Shown here: one piece after another, positions 23,205 through 31,465 of the stretch | Layout of the letters: every line of letters starts with the position of its first letter | Position numbering within the stretch: position 1 is the first letter of the stretch | Source: MWDV01 sp964634255 | GTDB taxonomy: Bacteria; Verrucomicrobiota; Verrucomicrobiia; Limisphaerales; MWDV01 | Direction of reading: 5' to 3' | DNA: 64,000 bases | NCBI GenBank assembly: GCA_964634255.1 | Contig: CAZWJC010000007.1 | Span: forward strand, 1 to 64,000 | Program-made: the position numbers and the translations under genes | The notes under the pieces: model-generated | The model's input: the letters and a program-made list of their open reading frames with translations, nothing else | What the model was told of the DNA's origin: nothing | Database searches by the model: none

Positions 23205-24836
23205 TTACGGTGAACGGAGTCGATAGAAACGGCCGGGATAGTTCGTCCACTGGGGATCGCCGAAATAGGCGGTACCGGTCGTGAGCGTATTCGTTTGCAC
23301 CGGCTGCCAATCGGGATCGGACAGATTCGCGCAGGCTTCCACCACCACCGTCTGCCCTTTGGCCCAGGCGATGTTGAAACCGAATTGATTTGTCTTCACG
23401 CCGATGCTGCTATCGCTGGTTTGCGCCTGAGGCCGCCACAATGCGGTGGGAAGTCGGGTTGATTGGGAAAAGGCTGCCCAACCCGTCGTGCCGGGCAAGT
23501 AATAGGCCGTCGTATTTCGTGGAATCAGAACTCCATAATGGCCGTTGCCCCGGCTAGGGGCGTTACCCTGGAAATAGACCCCGAGCAAGCTGGGACAGTT
23601 AAGTGTCCCTAGAGTGGTGACGCTTTTGGGAATGGTGATGGTGGTCAAGCTGGTGGCCTCAAACGCCACGTCCTCAATGCTAATGACGCTGTCGGGAATG
23701 GTGATATTAGCAAGGCGGTAACAACCATTGAACGCCCCAACTCCAATACGCGTAACGCCGTTAGGGAGGGCCACGTTGCTCAGTAAACAGCCCGAGAAAG
23801 CCCAATCGCTGATGTTAGTGACGCTGCCCGGTATGGCGTAACTGCCTGGTTTGTGGAAGCTACCGGATTTGCCGTAAGGGAATTCAATGAGCTCAGTTTG
23901 ACTGAAGTTAAACAAGACACCGGCCATACTGCTATACGCAGTATTGTTAGTGGCCACATCTATCGCGGTCAGGCGGGAGCAATGGCCAAACGCGCCTGCG
24001 CCGATATTGGTGACGCTGCTGGGAATTGTGATGTTGGTCAAATTGGAGCAGTCGGAAAACGCGGATTCTCCCATGGTCGTGACGCTGGCTGGGAATACGA
24101 GGTTAGCCAGCCCCGTACAACCATGAAGCGCATATCGCTCCATGGTCGTGACGCTGTCGGGAATGGTCAAATCGGTCAAACCGCTGCAGGCAAAGAACGC
24201 ATACTCTCCGATGTTGGTGACGCCGCTGGGAATGGTATAACTTCCGACCAACCCAAACGGGTACTCAACAAGTGTCGTTTGGGTTCTATTGAACAGAATC
24301 CCGCCGACGCTGCAAAAAGCCGGATTCTGCGGGGCCACCGCTATGTTTGTAAGGCTGGAACAATGAGCGAAGGCAGTGCTCCTCATGTTCGTGACGCTGT
24401 TGGGGATAATGACATTGGTCAGGCTGGAGCAGCCCCAGAATGCATCGTATCCTATGCTGAGGACGCCGTTACCTATCGTAAGGCTGGCAAGATCGTAGCA
24501 ATTCAGGAAGGCAGACTGCCCGATGCTGATGACGCTATCGGGAATGGCCACGCTGGTTAACCCAGATTCTGCGAATGCCTGGAAAGCGATGTTGGTGACA
24601 CTGTGAGGGATGATTACGTTGGTGACGCTGGCATAAGCAAAAAACGCGGAGCTTCCGATGCAAGTGACCTCATAACCGTTCGTCGAGCCGGGGATGACTA
24701 CCGAGCCGCCCGCGCCAGCGTAACCCGTGATCGTGATTGTGCCTTTGTTGGTCGAAAAGGTGAATTGCGCCTGCGCAACGACAGGCAGCTTCAGCAATAG
24801 CGCCATAACAAGGCACTTGAGCGTTTGCCTTCCCAT
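23205..24836 (-). CDS. Secreted BspA-type leucine-rich-repeat protein
   Basis: A 543-aa protein with a signal peptide (MGRQTLKCLVMALLLKLPVV up to about AQA). About a dozen BspA-type LRRs follow, of the form N(I/V)xIPxSVTxIGxxAFxxCxxL, for example TSVAIPDSVISIGQSAFLNC and LTNITIPSSVTNIGAGAFGH. The C-terminal ~65 residues (VVVEACANLSDPDWQPVQTN ... GRFYRLRSP) form the tail seen on many verrucomicrobial exported proteins and also echoed in the endonuclease at 53800-54807. It is probably a surface or matrix protein for binding. It ends five bases before relic copy B. Confidence 0.88.
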   Translation of the reverse strand: MGRQTLKCLVMALLLKLPVVAQAQFTFSTNKGTITITGYAGAGGSVVIPGSTNGYEVTCIGSSAFFAYASVTNVIIPHSVTNIAFQAFAESGLTSVAIPDSVISIGQSAFLNCYDLASLTIGNGVLSIGYDAFWGCSSLTNVIIPNSVTNMRSTAFAHCSSLTNIAVAPQNPAFCSVGGILFNRTQTTLVEYPFGLVGSYTIPSGVTNIGEYAFFACSGLTDLTIPDSVTTMERYALHGCTGLANLVFPASVTTMGESAFSDCSNLTNITIPSSVTNIGAGAFGHCSRLTAIDVATNNTAYSSMAGVLFNFSQTELIEFPYGKSGSFHKPGSYAIPGSVTNISDWAFSGCLLSNVALPNGVTRIGVGAFNGCYRLANITIPDSVISIEDVAFEATSLTTITIPKSVTTLGTLNCPSLLGVYFQGNAPSRGNGHYGVLIPRNTTAYYLPGTTGWAAFSQSTRLPTALWRPQAQTSDSSIGVKTNQFGFNIAWAKGQTVVVEACANLSDPDWQPVQTNTLTTGTAYFGDPQWTNYPGRFYRLRSP

Positions 24837-24851
24837 GACGCGGATCGTCTG

Positions 24852-26804
24852 TCAATTCTCTGCCGAATGCAATCCGCCCGTGCCGGCGCGGAAGGCGATG
24901 GCCATGCGCTCGGGATCTTCCGGCGAGGCGGTGGCGCAGTTCCACAGGCACGCGCCGCAGTGGACGCATTTCTCGCGGTCAAAGTTGGGCACGCCGGTTT
25001 CGCCGGGCGTGATGGCCTGGCCGGAACAGACTTCGACGCACAGCTTCGTGCCGCACTTTTGGCATTGGTTCGGGAAAACAAACGCGACGTGATCGGCGTA
25101 GCCGGGCGGCGCTTGCACTTTGCCGCCGAGCAGGAGGGCGTCCTGGTGCGAGACGAGCAGTTGGCCGTCATAGGGAATCGCCGGCCAGCCGGCGCGTTCC
25201 ATGAGCGCGGCGTGCGCGGAGACACCGCGGGCATAGCAGTCGTCGCGAATCTTGCGCACTTCGTCGGCGGGGATGCGGCCGTGATAATAATCTTCCAGCG
25301 AGGGGATGCGTTCCCACGGGCGCTTGGGTTCGCCACCGAGGTTGAGCTTGCCGTTGGTTAAACCGGCCAGCGCCATGCCGATCATGCCGGTGACGACGCC
25401 GCGTTGGAAACCGTCGCGGGATTTCTCGGCAATGCGCGCTTCCTGTTCCACCCAACTCGCGCGGCGGCGGGCGACGTAGGTGGCTTCGAGATTCTCCTTC
25501 GTGAACGGTTTCTTGGCCTTGAGCAATTCGAGCACTGCTTCGGCGAGTTGCGCGCCGGTGGCCCAGGCTTCGTCCACGCCCGAGCCGGTGAGGACGTTGG
25601 TGCTGCCGCTGCCTTCGCCGATGCGCGCGTAGCCGTCGCCGACGAGATGCGGCTCGCCGCGCCGGCCGGATTCGCCGAGGGTCTTCGCGCCCCAGGAACG
25701 GAGCTTGCCGCCCTTAAGGTAGCGCCAGAGATACGGATGCAGCATCCAGTGCTGGAGATAGCGATACGCCGTACGCGCCGGGCTATCGAACCACGACGGC
25801 ACGAAGATGCCGAGCGACGCGACGCGGTCGGGATGCACGTAGAGGAAACCGAAAATCTCCGGCTCGGGATAACCGAACGTGTGCAGCACGGTGCCAGGTT
25901 TGAGTGGCGTATCTTCCGGCAAATCCACGACGAACTTCATGCCCACGGCCCAATCGCGGACGTGGTGTTCGGGCGGCAAACCGAACTGCGCATCGAGCTG
26001 CTGGCCAACTGGGCCAACCGGACCGTCGCCGACGACCGTGAGCGCGGCGTGGATGTCCATGCCCGGCGTGAAACCATCGCTGGGTTGGCCCTGCTTGTCC
26101 ACGCCTTGGTCCATGAGGCGGACACCGAAGACTCGCCCGGAGCGCGGACAGCCTTGTCCGCGCGTGCCTGCTTCTTCTTTTGCGGCTGGCGGACATGGCT
26201 GTCCGCGCTCCTGCCCCGTGCCGGTTTGTTCAATGAGCGCCTCGGCCACCGGCGTGCCGGGCCAGATCTGGACCGTGCCGGTGCTTTGCACCTGCGCGCC
26301 GACCCATTGCATGAACTGGCCCATCGAAAACACCATGCCGCCGTGTTTGTGCAGGAACGCAGGCGTCCACGGCAGATTCAGCGCGCAGTCCTTCACCGGC
26401 AGCGCCCAACTGCAAGCGCAGATCAGCGCATCCGCAGCCTTGAGCATGGCGGAGCGACGGCTCGCCCCGTGCGGGTCGAGCAGGTAAAGCACCTTCTCGT
26501 CGCCCACCGGTGCGGACATCGGAATGCCCGCGTTCTCGATATCCGGAATGCTCGCTCGCAACGCCCGCGCTTTTGTCACGACGCCCGAGACGCCGAAACC
26601 GAGGTCATCCGCGCGCTCGTAGCAGAGGACCTGCGGCGGCATGCCGGGCATGGTGGCGCTTTCGACAGCAGGCGTGCCATCGGCATTGACGAGCTGCTTC
26701 GAAAGCGTGGTGAGAAAACCCGCCATCGCCGGGCCGAAGCCAACGCAGGCGATGTCCACGTCCATGCGCGGACGTTCGATGGGAGAAGCTGGTTGTTCGT
26801 TCAT
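24852..26804 (-). CDS. ETF-quinone oxidoreductase-like FAD protein fused to ferredoxin domain
   Basis: A 650-aa protein. The N-terminus has an FAD-type Rossmann motif (VDIACVGFGPAMAGFLTTL), and the middle (MDIHAALTVVGDGPVGPVGQ, GTVLHTFGYPEPEIFGFLYV, EGSGSTNVLTGSGVDEAW) matches the FixC/ETF-QO family. The C-terminal ferredoxin domain has two Cys clusters, C581/584/589/593 and C613/616/619/623, for Fe-S binding. It probably passes electrons from ETF to quinone, consistent with the acyl-CoA dehydrogenase upstream. Residues 198-222 (QERGQPCPPAAKEEAGTRGQ...) are an in-frame palindromic insertion (see 26139-26211). Its 3' end is copied in two relics. Confidence 0.85.
   Translation of the reverse strand: MNEQPASPIERPRMDVDIACVGFGPAMAGFLTTLSKQLVNADGTPAVESATMPGMPPQVLCYERADDLGFGVSGVVTKARALRASIPDIENAGIPMSAPVGDEKVLYLLDPHGASRRSAMLKAADALICACSWALPVKDCALNLPWTPAFLHKHGGMVFSMGQFMQWVGAQVQSTGTVQIWPGTPVAEALIEQTGTGQERGQPCPPAAKEEAGTRGQGCPRSGRVFGVRLMDQGVDKQGQPSDGFTPGMDIHAALTVVGDGPVGPVGQQLDAQFGLPPEHHVRDWAVGMKFVVDLPEDTPLKPGTVLHTFGYPEPEIFGFLYVHPDRVASLGIFVPSWFDSPARTAYRYLQHWMLHPYLWRYLKGGKLRSWGAKTLGESGRRGEPHLVGDGYARIGEGSGSTNVLTGSGVDEAWATGAQLAEAVLELLKAKKPFTKENLEATYVARRRASWVEQEARIAEKSRDGFQRGVVTGMIGMALAGLTNGKLNLGGEPKRPWERIPSLEDYYHGRIPADEVRKIRDDCYARGVSAHAALMERAGWPAIPYDGQLLVSHQDALLLGGKVQAPPGYADHVAFVFPNQCQKCGTKLCVEVCSGQAITPGETGVPNFDREKCVHCGACLWNCATASPEDPERMAIAFRAGTGGLHSAEN
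26139..26211. repeat. Palindromic element inserted in frame in flavoprotein gene
   Basis: The arm at 26139-26162 (GGAGCGCGGACAGCCTTGTC, continuing CGCG) is matched in reverse complement by 26188-26211 (GGCGGACATGGCTGTCCGCG, continuing CTCC) with about two mismatches over 24 bases. Twenty-five bases of Lys/Glu/Ala-coding loop separate them. On the minus strand it is read through as QERGQPCPPAAKEEAGTRGQ GCPR, so both arms give a G-Q-x-C-P motif. It adds about 25 residues at the edge of the FAD domain without breaking the frame. Confidence 0.88.
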
Positions 26805-26826
26805 GGTTTAGTTCCGCGTCAACTGC

Positions 26827-27798
26827 TCAGTAGGAGGGACCGCGCTTTCCCGAGGAGTCGGTCTGTTTCACGAGTTGATCGTGATATCGCGCTTCTGCCC
26901 TTTCCAAGTACTGACGATAACCGGTTGGGTCGATGAAAGGGTTGGCGTTCGGCTCCTGCTCAAGGCGTTTGATCTTGTCCGGCAGCGCAAAGTCCCAGCC
27001 GTGTTCGGCGAGGAAAACGTCACAGGATAGGGCCTTCAAGGTTTCGAACGTGCGCTCAAAGTCGGCGGCGATGTCCGGATACCGAGGATTACCGACCAAC
27101 CTGTAGTCCGGACACGACACGCTGCCGGCGAAAACAACCCCGTATTCCCTATCCGCCTCCCGAGTCTTCATCAGGCAGGTGATGGAGCCGCGCGTATGCC
27201 CCGGAGTGGAGCGGACCATCAATTCAACCCCGCCAAGGCGAACCTTATCCCCGTCGCGCAATCCCCGATCCACGGAAACCGGCTGCCAAGCGAAGGTATC
27301 GCCCCATTGATCATCGTTTCTGCCTCCGCTCTCCACCAGCGCTCGACCCGCTGCGCCAACGAACAGCTTCGCACCGGTGGCATTTTTGACCAAAGCTGCT
27401 CCGCCTACGTGATCGTAATGGCCGTGCAACCCGACCAGTATCTTCACCTGGCGAGGGGCGAAACCGAGTTGTTGGATGTTCTCGAGAACCAACGCTGCCG
27501 TCTCGCGCGGGCCACAATCGAGCAGGATCAGACCATCCGGCGTTGCGACCAAGTATGACGATATCCCCGAGGTGCCAACGTAGTAAACGTTGCCGATGAT
27601 TCGGAATGGCTTCACCGGCTGGTTCCACTCTCCCGGCGATTGGGTGAACGGACGATCAGCCAGGCTCGACGCCTTGTCCGGTGAAACGCAGCCGGCCAGC
27701 AGCAAGCCGCACGCGAGCAGCACGACGGCTCTCGTTTCAGACCCGATGCGCCTCGCGTCGGCTGGGCCGTACTTCGAGCGTTTCATGCTTGCCAGCAC
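26827..27798 (-). CDS. Metallo-beta-lactamase-fold lipoprotein, subclass B3-like
   Basis: A 323-aa protein with a lipobox (LLLAGC, C37), so it is probably membrane-anchored. The zinc motif is H125-x-H127-x-D129-H130 (LHGHYDHVGG), plus H201 in TPGHTRGS and a later His in AEHGWDF. WNQPVKPFRIIGNVYYVG and SSYLVATPDGLILLD match subclass B3 beta-lactamases. It could hydrolyse beta-lactams or be a related hydrolase; ligand spacing alone cannot tell. It sits between the ETF-quinone oxidoreductase-like and acyl-CoA dehydrogenase genes in the same direction, with 22-24 base gaps. The first in-frame ATG (27798) was used; MKRSKYGP four codons later is also plausible. Confidence 0.75.
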   Translation of the reverse strand: MLASMKRSKYGPADARRIGSETRAVVLLACGLLLAGCVSPDKASSLADRPFTQSPGEWNQPVKPFRIIGNVYYVGTSGISSYLVATPDGLILLDCGPRETAALVLENIQQLGFAPRQVKILVGLHGHYDHVGGAALVKNATGAKLFVGAAGRALVESGGRNDDQWGDTFAWQPVSVDRGLRDGDKVRLGGVELMVRSTPGHTRGSITCLMKTREADREYGVVFAGSVSCPDYRLVGNPRYPDIAADFERTFETLKALSCDVFLAEHGWDFALPDKIKRLEQEPNANPFIDPTGYRQYLERAEARYHDQLVKQTDSSGKRGPSY

Positions 27799-27822
27799 CT
27801 ACACGCGGCGGCCCCGCGCTGG

Positions 27823-30060
27823 CTACGCCGGATAATCCAGCGCTTCACGCACCATGACTTTGCTGACGGCCTCGGCGGCGCGGTCTTTTGCCAGGCGGAA
27901 GCCCGTGAGACAGCCATCCAGCTTGGCGCGCAGGTACATGAAATCTTCAAGGCCGGCAAAGCTCACACAGGGCCCAGCCTTCTGCGCGTGGGCCTCGCCC
28001 GCCTCAGAAACGTCAGAGTAAGCTCGCGCCGAACTCTCGATGCCCGGGATGAGACCTTCGAGCGATTTGAGTTCGTCAGCGCAGTAGCAGGCGTGGCAAC
28101 TGGCGTTGTCCCAAGCGGGATGGCGGTTGTAACCGTGAACGATCTCGGTGCAAATCCGCGCGACCTCGCCCGCCGTGCGCCCGCTTTGCAGGTGGCAAAG
28201 GTCGTTGAAGAAGTCCACCGTGCCTTCCAGACCGTCCGCCAGCGCCGGATTGGCCGCGCCCTTGGTTTCAAGTTCAACCACGTCGAGAATGAACTGGCGC
28301 ACGGCGAGGAGCCAGCACAGCGCGTCCGCCAGCGGGAACGTCACGCCCTGACGGGACTTGTGGTAAAGCCGACCGCCTTCGGCATCCTTGGCCTTCTGCG
28401 CATATTCGAGCGTCCAGAGCCAAAGCTTCATGGCCGTGCCAACGGTGCAGGCGCCCGTGCCGGGACGTTCCGAGGCGATGCGCTTCATCTCGACGATCCA
28501 CTGCCGGAACTGCGCGAGGAAGACCTCGTTGGTCATGGTGATCGAGAGTTGCAGGCGTTGCACGGCCTCCGGCCCTTCGTAGGTGGCTTCCAGCTGCGCA
28601 TCCATCCATTTCTGGCCGAGGAATCCCGGACAATCCTCCGTCACGCCGTAACCGCCCATCAAGCTGACCGCCTCCCGCATCATGTTCGCGCCGTGGCCGG
28701 TGTTCCAGAGCTTGCAGGCCGGGCAAAGCACGTTCGCGAGCGAATCCAGCACCGCATACCGCACCAGCGGATCGGCTTCCAGTTCGTCCTGGCGTTTCAG
28801 ATCGCGTTCGCCGACCGGCTGCGAGAGGATGCCCACCAATTCAATGGCCTCCTGTTGTTTCTTGGCCAACTCCTTCACCGCCGCGCGACCGGAGAGCCCT
28901 TTCTCCTCCAGCATCTTGTCCTTCACGCGTTCCAGCGGATCCAGCTGATCGAACAAGCGCGCCGCCTCAAAGCCGAGCGAAGCGCTCGCCTCGCCGGTGG
29001 CCCAAACATCCACCAAGCGATGCAGCACATCTTCCTTCTGTTGCAGGCCCAGTTCGTAACGGGGTGTGCCGGGCGCGCCCTCTCCGCCACGGAAACGTCG
29101 CCGCGCGTAGAGAATCACCGGCTCAACTGCCGAAAGCAGCTTGGCCGACGTCATGAGCGCCACCGTCACGCGCGTGCGGCGAAACACGGCTTCGATAATC
29201 TCGCCGTGGCTGTAATTCGGGATGATGACGCCGTCCTGGACCGTGTAGCCGCCGATGATCCGGCTGGCCGGCACCTTGAGGTTGAACACCGGATCGTTCG
29301 TCGAGGAAAGCTGGTGAACGAGCTTCTTGGTCGCCGTGCCACGGTCAAACGTGCCTGGGTCGGTTTCCTCCAGAATGACCATGCAACTGGTCTTGATCCG
29401 CGGATCGTCCGTGTCCACCGCCGCGGTGACCACGTTGGCGTAGCCCATGTTGGTGATGAACCGGCCGCGCTTGTCCACCTGGAGCATCGGTTCCTGGCCA
29501 TCCTTCCATTCGGCAACGCGCACCTTGCCCGCGAGCATACCGGTCTCGACACCTACGAAGGGCAGCGGTTCGGTGAGCGCGAAGGCATAGCGCCACGGGA
29601 TGCGGTCTTCACCGGGCTTCGCGGGCACGGCCTTGCTCATGTAATAGGCCTTCTGCTCCGCGGTGCCGCGTTCGTGGATCGGCGACAGGCCGAGATTGCC
29701 CGCCAGGCTGGCGGTCGCCGCGCCGGCATCCACCCAAGCCAGCTCATACGCCAGCAGCGACAGCGCGAGGTTCTTCGGGCCCTCGAGATACCCGCCCTCG
29801 GACGGCTCCATGAACGCGGCCGTAATGCCCGACTCGTCGTAGTGCTTGAGCAGCTCGGCCTTGGCCGGCGTCCAATCGTGCGAATTGCGCTCGCCATTCG
29901 CGACCGCCCGCGCCACCGGCCCGCGCGCCACCGCGCGCGTCGCCTGCACCATCATGTGCAGATCATAGCGGTCGGCAAAGCGCCACATGATCTGGCGAAC
30001 ATCGTCGCCCGGGAGCGTTTTCAGCGTCTGCCCGGCGGTTTCGGTCGTGCTGGTCGGCAT
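27823..30060 (-). CDS. Acyl-CoA dehydrogenase, long form
   Basis: A 745-aa flavoprotein. The N-terminal helical domain and central beta domain are seen in EPSEGGYLEGPKNLALSLLA, RYAFALTEPLPFVGVETG and ASRIIGGYTVQDGVIIPNY. The C-terminal helical domain includes AVSLMGGYGVTEDCPGFLGQ, where the ETF-dependent family keeps its G-G-xG..... segment. It is longer than the usual ~380-600 aa because of an extra C-terminal part (about 560-745). It oxidises an acyl-CoA and hands electrons to ETF, then to the FAD/ferredoxin protein downstream. The substrate is unknown. No intact etfAB is in the window, but an etfB fragment is present. Confidence 0.85.
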   Translation of the reverse strand: MPTSTTETAGQTLKTLPGDDVRQIMWRFADRYDLHMMVQATRAVARGPVARAVANGERNSHDWTPAKAELLKHYDESGITAAFMEPSEGGYLEGPKNLALSLLAYELAWVDAGAATASLAGNLGLSPIHERGTAEQKAYYMSKAVPAKPGEDRIPWRYAFALTEPLPFVGVETGMLAGKVRVAEWKDGQEPMLQVDKRGRFITNMGYANVVTAAVDTDDPRIKTSCMVILEETDPGTFDRGTATKKLVHQLSSTNDPVFNLKVPASRIIGGYTVQDGVIIPNYSHGEIIEAVFRRTRVTVALMTSAKLLSAVEPVILYARRRFRGGEGAPGTPRYELGLQQKEDVLHRLVDVWATGEASASLGFEAARLFDQLDPLERVKDKMLEEKGLSGRAAVKELAKKQQEAIELVGILSQPVGERDLKRQDELEADPLVRYAVLDSLANVLCPACKLWNTGHGANMMREAVSLMGGYGVTEDCPGFLGQKWMDAQLEATYEGPEAVQRLQLSITMTNEVFLAQFRQWIVEMKRIASERPGTGACTVGTAMKLWLWTLEYAQKAKDAEGGRLYHKSRQGVTFPLADALCWLLAVRQFILDVVELETKGAANPALADGLEGTVDFFNDLCHLQSGRTAGEVARICTEIVHGYNRHPAWDNASCHACYCADELKSLEGLIPGIESSARAYSDVSEAGEAHAQKAGPCVSFAGLEDFMYLRAKLDGCLTGFRLAKDRAAEAVSKVMVREALDYPA

Positions 30061-30259
30061 ATAAAAATCCTGCGATTCAGGTTATGAACTTCGTTTCAGG
30101 TCAGCCGTCGGGCGACGCGGTGGGCGTCGCAGTGTCGGCTGGACAGTGTTTGATACCCGACTGGCGTTCGGAAAACAAGCCTGCGCCACGTCCGCTGCCG
30201 CCTCAGGAATCCAAGCTCACGATTGACATGGCCCGCCCATCCCGCATTTTTTACAGCCC

Positions 30260-31117
30260 ATGAAGTCAACTCTGAAGGACAACACTAACAAACGACGTGG
30301 CACGCAAACAGCAATCCTTGCCCTCACCCTATTGGCGACTCTCTTGTTGCCGGCTTGCGCCAACATGACCAAAGAGCCCCCCGCGCTCCCGAAGTCAGTG
30401 GACCTCCGCCCCATTTTCACCAGCCGGGGAATTGCCCAGCGCCTTCAGTATGGCCGGCCCACCTGTTCCGTGTTCACCATGACCGGCGCGATCGAATTCG
30501 CCCTCGCCACCCGAAAGCCCTACACCCCGTTGAGCGTGGAGTTTCTGAACTGGGCCTCCAACGAGGCCACCAAAGAAGCCGAGGACGGCAGCTTCTTCTC
30601 GGACCTGTGGACCGGATTCAGCAAGTATGGCATCTGCACGGAAACCACCATGCCCTACGAGTCCAAGTTCGACACCAACCGCCACCCCAGCGACGCTGTC
30701 CTCAAGCAGGCTCATGAGGCGGTGTCCGCCGGACTGCGCTTCCACTGGATCAAGCCGTGGGACGTGAACACCGGCCTGACCGACGCGCAGTTCATCCAGA
30801 TCAAACAGACGCTCGCGAAGCAGTGGCCGGTCTGTGGCGGCTTCCGCTGGCCCAAGCAGGAGCAGTGGAAGGATGGCGTGCTCGAAATGCGCCCGCCCGA
30901 AGGCGTCTTTGACGGGCACAGCGTGATGCTGGTGGGTTTCCGCGACGACCCGCAGCAACTCGGCGGCGGCGTGTTCCTCATTCGCAACTCCGGCAAGGGC
31001 GAACACGATGCCGCGATGAGCTACGAATACGTCCGCGCCTACATGAACGACGCGGCGTGGGTGGAACTGCCGGCGGGAATGAAGTCCGTTTCCGAACCTG
31101 CCCGCTCGGAAAAATAG
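30260..31117 (+). CDS. Papain-like (C1) cysteine peptidase lipoprotein
   Basis: A 285-aa protein with a signal sequence ending in a lipobox (LLLPAC, C33), so it is probably a lipoprotein. SVDLRPIFTSRGIAQRLQYG then RPTCSVFTMTG puts the nucleophile at C69. DGHSVMLVGF supplies the catalytic His, and LIRNSGKGEHDAAMSYEYV supplies the Asn of papain-type enzymes. It is divergent from the acyl-CoA dehydrogenase. It likely cleaves cell-surface or environmental peptides. The start at 30260 (MKSTLKDN) is the first Met before the signal peptide. Confidence 0.75.
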   Translation: MKSTLKDNTNKRRGTQTAILALTLLATLLLPACANMTKEPPALPKSVDLRPIFTSRGIAQRLQYGRPTCSVFTMTGAIEFALATRKPYTPLSVEFLNWASNEATKEAEDGSFFSDLWTGFSKYGICTETTMPYESKFDTNRHPSDAVLKQAHEAVSAGLRFHWIKPWDVNTGLTDAQFIQIKQTLAKQWPVCGGFRWPKQEQWKDGVLEMRPPEGVFDGHSVMLVGFRDDPQQLGGGVFLIRNSGKGEHDAAMSYEYVRAYMNDAAWVELPAGMKSVSEPARSEK

Positions 31118-31465
31118 GGGCGACGTCCTTGTCCGGCGCGCGACTGTCCCAGCCGCAGCAACGTCACCCGCCAGTCGGCCACAGAAGTTCTCCACAGTGC
31201 CATTTCCCAGCCTCGTCGCAATGCGCAAAAGTTGCCGGCAGCCCGACTCAATCGCAGAAACGCGAGGCACGCAGAGAAAGGATTTCGATTGCTGGTCTCT
31301 GCGTCTTTCGCGTTTCCGCGGTTCAGGCTGGTTCCGTTCTTGGCTGCGGCTCTACGACGCTGGGGTTTTGCGCCAAATCACGCTGCCGCGGGTGAGACAC
31401 CCGCGCGCCGGACAAGTTCACAAAACAGCTTTTGCCAATAGGCAGCGGGATGCTAAACATTCCGG
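31118..31465. other. Intergenic region with several hairpin/word repeats
   Basis: A 348-base gap with no gene visible. It holds a long imperfect inverted repeat (31253-31280 versus 31297-31320) and a perfect GCGGGTG/CACCCGC hairpin at 31388-31404. The words CTTGTCCGGCGCG near 31130 echo the palindrome in the flavoprotein gene. The uvrA promoter and start must lie in its right part. No RNA gene is recognised. Confidence 0.55.
31253..31320. repeat. Long imperfect inverted repeat
   Basis: CGCAGAAACGCGAGGCACGC, continuing AGAGAAAG (31253-31280), faces CTCTGCGTCTTTCGCGTTTC, continuing CGCG (31297-31320). Most positions can pair around a 16-base loop, forming a long hairpin in the intergenic DNA. 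The word types (GCAGAGAAAG and its complement) match the style of the other dispersed elements in the window. Confidence 0.75.

Noticed and set aside
23116..23310. Relic copy B as a functional small gene
   Set aside because: The etfB part stops after 27 codons, so it lacks the nucleotide-binding fold; the flavoprotein tail is in a different frame.
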